39,451 nucleotides of DNA from Acidobacteriota bacterium (GCA_018268785.1 JAFDVY010000026.1:1-39451); one strand, 5' to 3'. Positions 1 to 8,394 are shown, counted from the first letter of the stretch. Program-made: numbers and translations. Notes: a model not told the origin generated them from the letters alone.

Positions 1-1
1 T

Positions 2-607
2 TCAGACCGTGCGACAGCCGTGCAGCGGGGGCGCCGCCTCGAATACTTCACGATTGGTTGGAACGCCATCGAAGGAGTGGTTGCCGTCTTTTCTGGATTG
101 ATGGCTGGAAGCATTGCGCTCGTCGGATTCGGGCTCGACAGTTTCATCGAAGTGGCTTCCGGTTCGGCTTTGCTGTGGAGAATGTCTGTGGATGCGGACG
201 TTCACCGCAGAGAACGCAATGAGAAGCTGGCGTTGAGGATTGTCGGTGCTTGCTTTCTGTTGTTGGCGGCTTACATCGCCTACGAATCCGCTTCGGACTT
301 GTGGCTGAGGAAGGCGCCAGAACACAGCGTGCCGGGAATTATTTTGGCCTGCGTGTCGTTGGTCGTCATGCCGCTGCTCTCAAAGGCAAAAAGAAAGGTT
401 GCACACGCTCTCGGAAGTGCGGCCATGCACGCGGATGCAAAGCAGACCGAGTTCTGCACCTATCTGTCCGGCATATTGCTGGCAGGCTTACTTCTCAATG
501 CGCTCTTTGGATGGTGGTGGGCAGATCCTGTGGCTGGTCTCGTCATGGTCCCCATCATTGCTAACGAAGGCGTGGAAGGACTGCGGGGCGACGTTTGTTG
601 CGATTGA
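2..607 (+). CDS. Cation diffusion facilitator-like cation transporter (5' partial)
   Basis: Membrane protein of the cation-efflux type, expected to export divalent metal ions across the inner membrane. The reading frame is open from the first base, so the N-terminus may lie outside the window. A GTG at 20 is the first usable start inside it. Visible features are the first helix pair (ending GSIALVGFGLDSFIEV, with the Asp and Glu typical of the CDF metal site), a charged cytoplasmic loop, and later helices around LALRIVGACFLLLAAYIA and LSGILLAGLLLNALFGWWWADPVAGLV. A His-Ala-Asp segment (MHADAKQTE) sits where the second metal-site residues are expected. The short Cys-containing tail (DVCCD) resembles the Cys-rich ends of this subfamily. 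An intrinsic-terminator-like hairpin follows at 631-658. The metal specificity cannot be read from the sequence. Confidence 0.8.
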   Translation, partial: SDRATAVQRGRRLEYFTIGWNAIEGVVAVFSGLMAGSIALVGFGLDSFIEVASGSALLWRMSVDADVHRRERNEKLALRIVGACFLLLAAYIAYESASDLWLRKAPEHSVPGIILACVSLVVMPLLSKAKRKVAHALGSAAMHADAKQTEFCTYLSGILLAGLLLNALFGWWWADPVAGLVMVPIIANEGVEGLRGDVCCD

Positions 608-630
608 GTTAAGGCAGCTTACTGTTCAAG

Positions 631-660
631 ATGCAATAGGTCCGCGATTGCATTTTTTAG
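631..660 (+). terminator. Putative intrinsic terminator after the cation transporter
   Basis: A 7-bp inverted repeat (ATGCAAT at 631-637, ATTGCAT at 647-653) is followed at once by a run of T residues (654-658). The stem is AT-rich and therefore weak, but its position 24 bases after the stop codon fits termination of the transporter transcript. Confidence 0.5.
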
Positions 661-676
661 CTTTCGTCGGTGACTA

Positions 677-693
677 GTGCCCGGGGTGGGAGT
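677..693. repeat. 17-nt copy of the tRNA-Leu 3' end
   Basis: The sequence GTGCCCGGGGTGGGAGT at 677-693 is identical to 16094-16110. That stretch is the complement of the 3' acceptor and T-arm of the tRNA-Leu(UAA) gene. Nothing else of the tRNA is present here. It could be a relic attachment site, or a chance match within a G-rich leader. Confidence 0.45.
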
Positions 694-699
694 GGGGTC

Positions 700-1506
700 A
701 TGCCTGAGCTGCTCCGCTTTTGCATTCTTCCATTTGGGGCCAGAGGACGATATAAACAAACTGTGCAGCAAACCAAGACAGAGCGGTCAGGCGACTGGCC
801 TGCGACAAGGGTCCTAGTCGTAGACGATGACGTCGAGCTTTGTGAACTTGTCGAACAATACTTGCGTTCACAAGGTTTCGATGTGGATTCCGTATACGAC
901 GGAACGACTGGCGTAGCGAATGCGCTTTCGAATTCCTACGACATGATAATCCTGGACGTCATGCTTCCAGGAATCAGAGGCTTCGAAGCGTTGCGTCAAA
1001 TCCGGGCCAAGTCCTCGATCCCCGTCATCATGCTTACGGCGCATGGTGAGGACGTTGACCGTATCGTTGGACTGGAAATCGGCGCGGACGACTACATGCC
1101 GAAACCGTTTAATCCTCGAGAGCTTGCGGCACGAATTCATGCAATTTTGCGGCGAACCAACGCAAGAACGGCCAAGCAGACGCAGAGTCCGGCTATCCTT
1201 TGCCTGGAGGACGTTCGAATCGACTTGCTAGAGCGCACGGCACACCGGAAAACGCGGGATCTCGAACTGACGTCGGCGGAATTCGAGCTTCTGGCTCTTT
1301 TCTTCAAGTCTCCCGGCCAGGTGCTAACGCGAGAGGAGTTGGTAAAGAACGTCCTGGGACGAGACATGGAGCCTTCCGATCGCAGTCTGGACGTTCACAT
1401 CAGCAATCTTCGAAAAAAAATAGCCTTGCCTGAGGACGATACGGAGCGCATTCGAGCCATTCGAAATGTAGGATACGTCTATGTCGTATCGAATTCGTCC
1501 TTGTAG
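700..1506 (+). CDS. OmpR/CpxR-type response regulator
   Basis: DNA-binding response regulator of a two-component system. The receiver domain begins at TRVLVVDDD. Counting from the ATG at 700, the phospho-acceptor is Asp86 (ILDVMLPG), with the conserved Thr113 (MLTAH) and Lys135 (PKPF). The C-terminal half is a winged-helix OmpR-type domain, recognisable by LTSAEFELLALFF, VLTREELVKNVLG, RSLDVHISNLRKK and IRAIRNVGYVYV. The start is uncertain. ATG 700 has a G-rich Shine-Dalgarno-like stretch upstream, GTG 670 is in frame, and GTG 763 would give a more typical short leader. The stop is 3 nt before the kinase start, so the two are co-transcribed. The sequence resembles the CpxR envelope-stress group, but the target genes cannot be read here. 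Confidence 0.9.
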   Translation: MPELLRFCILPFGARGRYKQTVQQTKTERSGDWPATRVLVVDDDVELCELVEQYLRSQGFDVDSVYDGTTGVANALSNSYDMIILDVMLPGIRGFEALRQIRAKSSIPVIMLTAHGEDVDRIVGLEIGADDYMPKPFNPRELAARIHAILRRTNARTAKQTQSPAILCLEDVRIDLLERTAHRKTRDLELTSAEFELLALFFKSPGQVLTREELVKNVLGRDMEPSDRSLDVHISNLRKKIALPEDDTERIRAIRNVGYVYVVSNSSL

Positions 1507-1509
1507 GTA

Positions 1510-2943
1510 GTGGCGGGTGAGTTTGCATTGAGCAGCCTATTTCTGAAAATTTTCCTCTCGTTCTGGCTGGCGATGGTGCTGGTCAGCGCCACATTGATAG
1601 CTTCCGTCGTTACGACTCAATCGCAGTTCAGAGCAATGCGGGCGGAAGAATTCGACGGGACAGTAATGCCACTTATGGCGGCGCGTGCGGCGGATATCCT
1701 GGACGATCATGGGATGGGAGCCCTGGCGGATTTTCTGTCATCGCTACAGACGACGCTGCATTGGCAAGCGTATTTGTTCGACGACGAGGGGAAGGAGATA
1801 TTGTCCCAGCCGGCTCCGCCGGAAGTGGACGCGATGGCAATTTCAGCATTGCAATCCGTTGGAACGAATATTCAGACATCTCATGGCACAAGATTTGCCG
1901 CGACCAGGACAACAGGTTCAACGGGCACGCACTATGTGCTGGTGATCGGGACTAACGTGGAATCCGTGACGGACGTATTACGGGCTCCGATTCGTGTGCA
2001 GATTGTGCGCGCCGCCACTGTACTGTTCATCGCCGGCTTCGTTTGCTTCTGGCTTGCGAGGTACATCACCGCGCCGGTTCGGCATCTGCGGACAGCGACG
2101 CATAGATTGGCCAGAGGAAATCTGAGCGCCCGAGTGGGGGCCTCGGCAGGAAACCGTTCGGACGAGCTTGCGGAGCTAAGCCGCGACTTCGATCACATGG
2201 CGGAACAGCTGGAGTCGCTGATTTCCTCGCAACAGCGCCTGTTTGCCGACATTTCACATGAGTTAAGGTCACCCTTGGCGCGTCTTACGGTAGCGCTGGG
2301 CCTGGTGCGCCTGCACGCGAATGCGGAGTCGACGAGCGGGCTCGACCGGATTGAAACGGAGGCAGAGCGACTAAATACACTAATCGGCAGCTTGCTCCGG
2401 CTCGCGCGGCTAGAGGGAGGAAGCGAGCCACTGGGGGGAGAGCCCGTGCAGTTTCACAATCTCGTCGCAGAAGTCGCTGCCGATGCCGATTTCGAAGCAC
2501 AAAGCCGCAATCGCAATGTCCGCCTTACCAGGAACGAACCCTGCACAGTTTCGGGAAACAACGAGCTGCTGCGAAGCGCAGTGGAAAATGTGATTCGCAA
2601 TGCGGTGAAATACACCGCCGAAGGCACTGAGGTCCAGATTACATTGCAAAAAATGTCCGGCAATGGGAACAACACGGCATTGCTCAGGGTGCGCGACCAC
2701 GGACGTGGAGTTCCCGAAAATTCCCTGGCAAATATTTTTCTGCCATTCTACCGGGTAGAAGACGCCCGGGATCGCACATCGGGTGGTTCCGGTTTGGGCT
2801 TGTCCATTACAGATCGCGCGATACGGCTGCACGGGGGCAGCTTGCGGGCCGCCAATTGCCCGGACGGAGGCTTGCTTATCGAGCTACGTTTGCCGTGTAC
2901 GGAGAAGGCCAAGGACGAAGCACAAAAAGCCCTTTCGAACTGA
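1510..2943 (+). CDS. CpxA-like sensor histidine kinase
   Basis: Membrane-bound sensor kinase, partner of the regulator just upstream. It has an N-terminal transmembrane helix (about residues 8-33), a periplasmic sensor of roughly 130 residues, a second transmembrane helix (VQIVRAATVLFIAGFVCFWL), then a HAMP linker beginning RYITAPVRHLRTA. The dimerisation and phospho-acceptor helix contains ISHELRSPLARL with His250. The ATPase domain shows the N box ENVIRNAVKYT, the G1 box VRDHGRGVPE, and GGSGLGLSI. The reading frame begins with GTG at 1510, 3 nt after the regulator stop. The signal sensed is not evident. The gene converges on the cytochrome oxidase operon, which ends 10 bases further on. Confidence 0.93.
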   Translation: MAGEFALSSLFLKIFLSFWLAMVLVSATLIASVVTTQSQFRAMRAEEFDGTVMPLMAARAADILDDHGMGALADFLSSLQTTLHWQAYLFDDEGKEILSQPAPPEVDAMAISALQSVGTNIQTSHGTRFAATRTTGSTGTHYVLVIGTNVESVTDVLRAPIRVQIVRAATVLFIAGFVCFWLARYITAPVRHLRTATHRLARGNLSARVGASAGNRSDELAELSRDFDHMAEQLESLISSQQRLFADISHELRSPLARLTVALGLVRLHANAESTSGLDRIETEAERLNTLIGSLLRLARLEGGSEPLGGEPVQFHNLVAEVAADADFEAQSRNRNVRLTRNEPCTVSGNNELLRSAVENVIRNAVKYTAEGTEVQITLQKMSGNGNNTALLRVRDHGRGVPENSLANIFLPFYRVEDARDRTSGGSGLGLSITDRAIRLHGGSLRAANCPDGGLLIELRLPCTEKAKDEAQKALSN

Positions 2944-2953
2944 GAGCCCGCAC

Positions 2954-3256
2954 CTAACCGCCGGAATAGAGGTTGCGCCGCCGATAAACCAGGAAGGTAA
3001 TCGCGGTGCAAATGAACATGGGCGGGATAATGAGGATGATGATTCCATTGCGAAGCGCGTGGATTGTGCGCGGTCCGGAGGCCGACGCGCTCTGATAACA
3101 CATTGCGCAGCCCTGTGCGACGGCGTGCGGCGAAGCGGCGAGGAAGAGGATCGCTGCAATGCAGAACAACAACAGAAAACCGAACGGGCGTTTGCCTCTC
3201 AATGAAACACGCTTCTGACGGCTCGAAAGCGCCGAGTTAGCCTCAAGCTCGGTCAT
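2954..3256 (-). CDS. Small membrane protein at the end of the cytochrome oxidase operon
   Basis: A 100-residue protein not assigned to a characterised family. The N-terminus is basic. A hydrophobic segment (GFLLLFCIAAILFLAASPHAVA) follows and could be a cleavable signal or a first helix. Next come a short loop with a CAMC motif and a second helix (GIIILIIPPMFICTAITFLV) ending in YRRRN, which suggests the C-terminus is cytoplasmic. The ATG shares one base with the stop codon of the upstream subunit IV gene (TAATG), so translation is coupled. An oxidase assembly or metal-handling role is an inference from the operon and the two cysteines. It is the last gene of the operon. Confidence 0.75.
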   Translation of the reverse strand: MTELEANSALSSRQKRVSLRGKRPFGFLLLFCIAAILFLAASPHAVAQGCAMCYQSASASGPRTIHALRNGIIILIIPPMFICTAITFLVYRRRNLYSGG

Positions 3257-3567
3257 TAGTGATGTCCGATGCTGACCATACGATACGCGTCCGGCCAGAT
3301 TTGATTCATCATCAGCAAAACAAAAACCACAGCCAGTACGAAACTCCAAAGAAGAATCGGGCGATCGTATTTCAGGTGCATAAAGTAAAGTAGCCCGATT
3401 CCAGCCTCCACAACGGCCAGAATCAGCAACACAGCCAGCAGCCTGCCAGCCGAAAATCCCCGGTAGCTCAGGAATACTTCCGCGCCCGCAATGCACAGCA
3501 GTCCAATCCACACCGCGAAATAGAGCCTCATCCCCGGACTGTTAGAAGAATCGCCTGCTTCTGTCAT
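3256..3567 (-). CDS. Cytochrome c oxidase subunit IV family protein
   Basis: A 103-residue protein with three predicted membrane helices (around LYFAVWIGLLCIAGAEVFL, LLAVLLILAVVEAGIGLLYF and PILLWSFVLAVVFVLLMMNQ). The FMHLKYDRP segment between helices two and three is characteristic of the prokaryotic subunit IV (caa3/bo3-type) family. It is a non-catalytic subunit that helps stabilise the oxidase. It lies 28 bases downstream of a subunit III gene and overlaps the next small gene by one base, so it is an integral part of the oxidase operon. Confidence 0.88.
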   Translation of the reverse strand: MTEAGDSSNSPGMRLYFAVWIGLLCIAGAEVFLSYRGFSAGRLLAVLLILAVVEAGIGLLYFMHLKYDRPILLWSFVLAVVFVLLMMNQIWPDAYRMVSIGHH

Positions 3568-3595
3568 ATACCTGCTCCTTGACTTTAGGCTCCGG

Positions 3596-4219
3596 CTATC
3601 TGGGAGCTGCGTTCATCAAATACAAAAGCGGGAAAACGAACATCCAAACCAGGTCAACAAAATGCCAGTAGAGACCCGTAGTCTCCACGTGATTCTTGTC
3701 TAGCCAGTTGGTTCGAAACCCGATCGAGACAATCGTCAGCGCTATAATTCCGGAAAGAACGTGCAGCAGGTGGAGTCCCGTGATGCTAAAGAAGGTGGCG
3801 CCGAACATTACGGGCCCGCCCATCGGGTTGTGCGACAGTCCCCAGCCATCGTGAAACATATGAAACCATTCGCGCAAATGCAGGACCGCAAAAACGATGC
3901 CGAGAACCACAGTCGACGCCAGCCATTTCAAGCTCGATGATTTTTTCCCGTCTTTCGCCGCCTGAACGGCGCCAAGCATCGTCAGGCTGCTGGTCAGTAA
4001 TACTGCGGTCATGATCATGCCGTTCAGAATGGTCGGAGAAAACTGAAAGGGCCTTGGCCAGTCCGGCGTGCCCACTCGCAGATAGGAATAGCCAAAAAGG
4101 ACCGCTCCGAATGTGACCGCGTCCGAAGCGATGAAGAGCCACATGGTCAGTTTCTTGGATTGGACGCCATAGGGAGAAGGCTCCATGATCCCCGCAACCG
4201 TCGCTACAGATTCGCTCAC
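3596..4219 (-). CDS. Heme-copper oxidase subunit III (second copy)
   Basis: A 207-residue membrane protein of the subunit III family, without redox centres. It has about five helices. Family landmarks are KLTMWLFIASDAVTFGAVLFGY, the middle HLREWFHMF segment, FFSITGLHLLHVLSG and the terminal VETTGLYWHFVDLVWMFVF with WHFVD. ATG at 4219 is used, 16 bases below the stop of another subunit III gene. Both proteins keep the GLHLLHV- or HGVHLLGG-like helix and the terminal WHF[VM]D motif. They are therefore a tandem pair of different subunit III proteins rather than one split gene. Confidence 0.9.
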   Translation of the reverse strand: MSESVATVAGIMEPSPYGVQSKKLTMWLFIASDAVTFGAVLFGYSYLRVGTPDWPRPFQFSPTILNGMIMTAVLLTSSLTMLGAVQAAKDGKKSSSLKWLASTVVLGIVFAVLHLREWFHMFHDGWGLSHNPMGGPVMFGATFFSITGLHLLHVLSGIIALTIVSIGFRTNWLDKNHVETTGLYWHFVDLVWMFVFPLLYLMNAAPR

Positions 4220-4235
4220 AACCCCTCCAAAGAAA

Positions 4236-4928
4236 TCAGGTCCGTATCAATAACAGCATGAGCAGATATAACCAGAGCCCATCCATAAAGTGCCAGTACA
4301 CAGACAGCGCTCGCAGTCCGGTGGTTTTTGCCGTCCCGTTTGTGTTCCCCAGCTTTCGAATCATGTAAATAATGGCGGCAATTCCGCCGAGTAAATGCAC
4401 TCCGTGCATAGCGGTAAAGACGAAGAAAAACGATGAGCTGGGGTTGGTGGAAAGAAACAGACCTTGAGCGGTGAGAGCGCGCCATGCCAAGACTTGTCCA
4501 ACAAGGAAGAGTCCGCCGAGGGCAAGCGTGACCTGAAGCCAATTCATACCCTCGGAAAACGTCCGCTTAGTTTCCATGAGCGCCATGGACGATGCACGGG
4601 CAACGGACTGCAGCATATCCGTACCCTTCCTCAAGGTGAAACTGCTGAAAAGCAAGATCAGAGTATTTCCGTAGAGTATGCGGGGAAGCGCAAAGTGTCT
4701 CCAGTCGGGAGAGACTCCTTGCCGCACTATCATCGCGCTCGTGAATGCGGCAAAGGACATCACGATGGCGAGAATCCCAATCCACACGCCGGTCTCAGAG
4801 CGCTCGGGGCCAGGATGCGTTTGGGTATGGAGGCGCGAGCCATCGGGAAGAACCGGAGGACCGGTAGTGCCTTCGGCGTGTATTGCTTCTTGAATGTCGA
4901 TTCCCAATTCTTCTCCCCTGCGCGGCAC
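4236..4928 (-). CDS. Heme-copper oxidase subunit III (first copy)
   Basis: A 230-residue subunit III family protein with a longer N-terminal extension of about 45 polar residues before the first helix (GVWIGILAIVMSFAAFTSAM). Diagnostic segments are FFFVFTAMHGVHLLGGIAA and ALSVYWHFMDGLWLYLLMLLL. The start is a GTG at 4928, 14 bases after the subunit I stop. No ATG fits upstream of the first helix. It lies between subunit I and the second subunit III gene. The two subunit III proteins are clearly divergent. Confidence 0.88.
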   Translation of the reverse strand: MPRRGEELGIDIQEAIHAEGTTGPPVLPDGSRLHTQTHPGPERSETGVWIGILAIVMSFAAFTSAMIVRQGVSPDWRHFALPRILYGNTLILLFSSFTLRKGTDMLQSVARASSMALMETKRTFSEGMNWLQVTLALGGLFLVGQVLAWRALTAQGLFLSTNPSSSFFFVFTAMHGVHLLGGIAAIIYMIRKLGNTNGTAKTTGLRALSVYWHFMDGLWLYLLMLLLIRT

Positions 4929-4942
4929 GATTTCCGTTGCTA

Positions 4943-6715
4943 TCAGGCGCTCCTGGGCGCGGTCGATTGCATAAGGTAGTCGCTTCCGTCAGATGCTTCG
5001 ACTCCAAACTCGTTCGGCCCATTCTGAACGACGGGATGCTTGCCGCCAAAGTTGTCGAAAGGCGGCGGCGAGGTCGTAGACCATTCCAGAGAGGTAGCTT
5101 GCCAGGGATTTTCAGAAGCCACGGGGCCCCGGAAGCGGCTCCAGATCAGGTTCCCGAAGAAAATGAGCTGAGCGGCGCCGGTCAGCAGAGCCGCGATGGT
5201 TATGAACTTGTGCACCGGAATCAGCGGCGCAAGGTAATCATCAACGAAGGCCGAGTATCGGCGAACATTTCCCACCAGCCCCAAGTAGTGCATGGGCATG
5301 AAGACGCAATAGACGCCAACGAAGGTCAGCCAGAAATGCAATTTGCCAAAAGTTTCGTTCATCATGCGTCCGAACATCTTCGGGAACCAGAAATATGTCC
5401 CGGCAAAAACACCGAATAGAGAAGCAACGGCCATGACGAAATGGAAATGAGCGACGACGAAATAGGTAGCGTGAAGATAGGAATCGAGCGAAGGCTGCGC
5501 CAGATAAAAACCGCTGATTCCTCCACTTATGAAAACAGAGATGAACCCCAGGCAAAAGAGTGCGGGAGTATCAAATCGCATCTTTCCGCCATAAATGGAC
5601 GCGGTAAGCAAGAGGGTCATGACGGTTGCCGGGATGGTGATCACCAGCGTTGGGACCGAAAAAATGTTTGCGGAAAACGGATTCATTCCGCTGACGAACA
5701 TGTGGTGACCCCAAACCATGTAGCTCAAAAAGCCGATGGCAACCATGCTGCCAATCAGAGCGCGCGGCCCGAGCAGCGGTTTTCTCGTAAACACGGGCAG
5801 AATCGTCGCAATGATTCCGATGGAAGGCAGAATGGCGATATAAACCTCAGGATGGCCAAAGAACCAGAACAAGTGCTGCCAGAGGAGAGGAGATCCTCCG
5901 GAATGAGGCTGCAATTTGTCGCTCAGAATCAGACCACCGGGAATGAAGAAGCTCGTTCCCGCTACACGGTCCAAAATCAGAAGAATACATGCAGGCAACA
6001 AAACGGCGAACGCCAGGAGAGCGATAACGGAAGTAACGAACCAGGCCCAAGTGCTGTAGGGCATGCGGGCCAGAGACATTCCTTTGGTCCGCAAATCGAG
6101 AGTTGTGGCAATAAAATTCAAAGCGCCGAGCAACGAGCCTACACAGAATAGAGCAATGGAAATCGCCCAGAGATTTTGGCCCATCGCCAAGCCCGGGCCA
6201 GCGTCTCCGCCCACGGCGCTCAACGGGGCGTACGCCGTCCAACCGGAGATGGGCGGGCCGTCAGCGACAAAAAAAGAGGCCATCATCACCAGAAAGGCCA
6301 CAAAGGTGGTCCAGAACGACATCATATTGAATCGAGGGAAGGCCATGTCTTCCGCGCCGATTTGAATGGGCAGAAAGTAGTTGCCAAAGGCCGCGAAAGG
6401 AGCATTCGTCAGAACAAAGAACACCATCAACGTCCCATGCATGGTCAAGAGCGAAAGATAATATTCCGGGGTCATCACTCCGCCGGGCGCACCTGCTGAC
6501 GAAAACTTCGCGAGCAGCGGTATGTGCCAGTCCGGATACGCCAAATGAATGCGCAGCAGCCAGGACAAGACCATGCCGACAAATACCGCCACGAGCGCCA
6601 GTCCGTAATACTGCTTGCCGATCACCTTGTGATCCAGACTGAAGATGTATTTCCGCAGGAATCCTGTCGGCGCGGTGTGCTGGTGCGCGACAGGTTGTGA
6701 CGAGACTTCATGCAT
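4943..6715 (-). CDS. ctaD: Cytochrome c oxidase subunit I
   Basis: Catalytic subunit of an A-type heme-copper oxygen reductase, which reduces O2 to water and pumps protons. About 590 residues and 12 helices. Visible ligands and motifs include His93 (MHGTLMVFF) for the low-spin heme, the GHPEVY motif at 287-292 with the Glu typical of the A1 subfamily and the Cu-B His/Tyr pair, His337-His338 (Cu-B), and His423/His425 in AHFHFVM (high-spin and low-spin heme). ATG 6715 (MHEVSSQPV) is chosen because AGAGGA lies 9 bases upstream. An in-frame TTG at 6742 is unlikely. It is followed by two subunit III genes and a subunit IV gene, and preceded by subunit II. Confidence 0.96.
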   Translation of the reverse strand: MHEVSSQPVAHQHTAPTGFLRKYIFSLDHKVIGKQYYGLALVAVFVGMVLSWLLRIHLAYPDWHIPLLAKFSSAGAPGGVMTPEYYLSLLTMHGTLMVFFVLTNAPFAAFGNYFLPIQIGAEDMAFPRFNMMSFWTTFVAFLVMMASFFVADGPPISGWTAYAPLSAVGGDAGPGLAMGQNLWAISIALFCVGSLLGALNFIATTLDLRTKGMSLARMPYSTWAWFVTSVIALLAFAVLLPACILLILDRVAGTSFFIPGGLILSDKLQPHSGGSPLLWQHLFWFFGHPEVYIAILPSIGIIATILPVFTRKPLLGPRALIGSMVAIGFLSYMVWGHHMFVSGMNPFSANIFSVPTLVITIPATVMTLLLTASIYGGKMRFDTPALFCLGFISVFISGGISGFYLAQPSLDSYLHATYFVVAHFHFVMAVASLFGVFAGTYFWFPKMFGRMMNETFGKLHFWLTFVGVYCVFMPMHYLGLVGNVRRYSAFVDDYLAPLIPVHKFITIAALLTGAAQLIFFGNLIWSRFRGPVASENPWQATSLEWSTTSPPPFDNFGGKHPVVQNGPNEFGVEASDGSDYLMQSTAPRSA

Positions 6716-6775
6716 ATGACGTAGTCCTCTTAACGGAGACAACTCTGCTGCCTGTCCTCGAAAAAATCTCTTCTT

Positions 6776-7576
6776 CTACTGGCCGGCCTGGGTCTTAAGC
6801 CATTGCTCGTAGTCTTCCTCGCTTCGCACTTCGAGATACGCCTTCATGTTGTAATGCCCCAGACCACACAATTGCGTGCACACGATTTCGTACTTACCGA
6901 TCTGTGTCGCCGTGAAGTGAAGCGGAATATCGAGGCCAGGAACGAAATCCTGTTGGACGCGCAGTTCGCGCACATAAAAAGAATGGCCAACATCCTTGGA
7001 ATGAAGGGTCAGGGCCACCGGCCTGTTGACTGGCACGACGAGGGAGGCTGTCACAATGTCGTCGCGTGCCGCAGGATCATTCGCCGGATCGAGGCCGAAG
7101 TAGTTCCCGCTACCGTCGTCGATCTTTTCGGGATGGACGCCGCCAAATTTGCCATCAGGGCCGGGATAGCGGAAATAAAAAGCAAACTGTTCGGCTTGCA
7201 CATCTATCTTTATTGAGGAGGGATCTGGTGGAGTGAGATAGATCGCCGCCCATGCTTTCGAGCCGACAAAAGTCAGCGTGAAGATTTCGATACCCACCAG
7301 GATAATCGCGGCTGTCACCAGCGGCGTTGCCCCGCCCGGAAATGGTTTTATCTTCCTCGCGCGATCTTTGTCACTGGCGCCCCAGGCAAAAAAGCCAAGC
7401 ATCAATTGGCCGGCCAGAAACAGCACTCCAGTGCCGATCATGGTTTCTTCGAGTTGATGGTCCACAGCCTTTCCCGTCGTCGAAATGTCCGGCGGAAGCC
7501 ACCAGGTGTGCATTGCGAAAAACGCGATAGACACCAGCGTGATCAGTGTGAGCACTACCGCAAACACTTTGCCCAT
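6776..7576 (-). CDS. ctaC: Cytochrome c oxidase subunit II
   Basis: A 266-residue subunit that accepts electrons through a binuclear Cu-A centre. Three hydrophobic segments are visible (residues about 3-22, 47-67 and 85-107). They are followed by a periplasmic cupredoxin domain. The Cu-A ligands are present: His198 (DVGHSFYV), Cys233, Cys237, His241 and Met244 in VCTQLCGLGHYNM. There is no fused heme c domain at the C-terminus (no CxxCH), so the electron donor must be separate. The diheme cytochrome and cupredoxin-like protein encoded upstream are obvious candidates. The extra N-terminal helix compared with the common two-helix form is a mild peculiarity. Confidence 0.94.
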   Translation of the reverse strand: MGKVFAVVLTLITLVSIAFFAMHTWWLPPDISTTGKAVDHQLEETMIGTGVLFLAGQLMLGFFAWGASDKDRARKIKPFPGGATPLVTAAIILVGIEIFTLTFVGSKAWAAIYLTPPDPSSIKIDVQAEQFAFYFRYPGPDGKFGGVHPEKIDDGSGNYFGLDPANDPAARDDIVTASLVVPVNRPVALTLHSKDVGHSFYVRELRVQQDFVPGLDIPLHFTATQIGKYEIVCTQLCGLGHYNMKAYLEVRSEEDYEQWLKTQAGQ

Positions 7577-7648
7577 AGCTCGTTTTCTCTCTAGGCTCCG
7601 ATTTACTCGTTTTGAGACTTCTCGATCGCCATCAGCCAGAAACTTCGA

Positions 7649-8371
7649 TTAGTACGGTAAAGCTTTGAACGTGAAATTGACCGCCTTGGTCTCGCCGGAT
7701 CCAATGGTTACTTCTTCGGCTTGCGTACCGTACTGCTCGTGCCACGCGGACACGGTATACTTGCCAGGTGGAAGCCCTTTCAGACTGAACGAGCCGTCCT
7801 TCCCCGTTACGGCGTAGTGCGAAGTGCTCAAAACAACGAAATAGCCATGCATCCAGGGATGAATGTTGCACTTCACCGGAATGAATTCCGGTTTGTCGTA
7901 TTTCGTATCGATTGGCGCCGATCCGGCAGGCTGAGACTTGTTCCACTCCGGATTCACTTTTGCCAGCGGATGAATATTGTGCGAGGTCTGGTCGTCGTTA
8001 AAGATCTGCAGAACTTGGCCCGCCTGCATCGGGAGGATGTGGGGGATATATTGACAGCCCTTTTGATCGTACCTCGCCAGCTCTGCCGGAGCCGCTCCTG
8101 GTGTATCTCCAGCTGAAATGTAAACCACAACATACTCCAGAGAATTACCGGGCCCAGTCGATACATTTTCGGTCATCACCGGCGTGGCGTGCTGTTTGGC
8201 GCACGAAGGTTCCTTGGCCATATCAATCGGTTTCATCTTCGGCGGAGTGCCCGTATAGGTCACCTTTCCAGATATGACGCCGGTAGCGGGGGGTGTTGCG
8301 TTTAAGCGTGCGACGAGTTCGGTTCCCAGGAGAGCAACTCCTGCCACAAGCAACAGAAGTTTGGTTTTCAT
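7649..8371 (-). CDS. Secreted cupredoxin-like protein with carboxypeptidase regulatory-like domain
   Basis: A 240-residue exported protein. The ATG at 8371 (MKTKLLLLVAG) is preceded by GGAAGGAGC at good spacing and begins a clear signal peptide ending near LNATPP. The central part resembles a plastocyanin-like fold of the kind annotated as methylamine-utilisation or 'plastocyanin' proteins, with candidate metal residues in TSHNIHPL and KCNIHPWMHGYF. The C-terminal part (about residues 165-240: TGKDGSFSLKGLPPGKYTV, then SAWHEQYG) is a carboxypeptidase regulatory-like beta-sandwich. It lies between a diheme cytochrome and oxidase subunit II, so a role as a periplasmic copper electron carrier or copper-delivery protein is a reasonable inference. 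It is not proven. Confidence 0.82.
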   Translation of the reverse strand: MKTKLLLLVAGVALLGTELVARLNATPPATGVISGKVTYTGTPPKMKPIDMAKEPSCAKQHATPVMTENVSTGPGNSLEYVVVYISAGDTPGAAPAELARYDQKGCQYIPHILPMQAGQVLQIFNDDQTSHNIHPLAKVNPEWNKSQPAGSAPIDTKYDKPEFIPVKCNIHPWMHGYFVVLSTSHYAVTGKDGSFSLKGLPPGKYTVSAWHEQYGTQAEEVTIGSGETKAVNFTFKALPY

Positions 8372-8394
8372 CCGGTAGCTCCTTCCAATATTCA

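Noticed and set aside
3596..4928. One subunit III gene broken by a frameshift
   Set aside because: Both proteins have complete and separate sets of subunit III motifs, so they are paralogues and not fragments.
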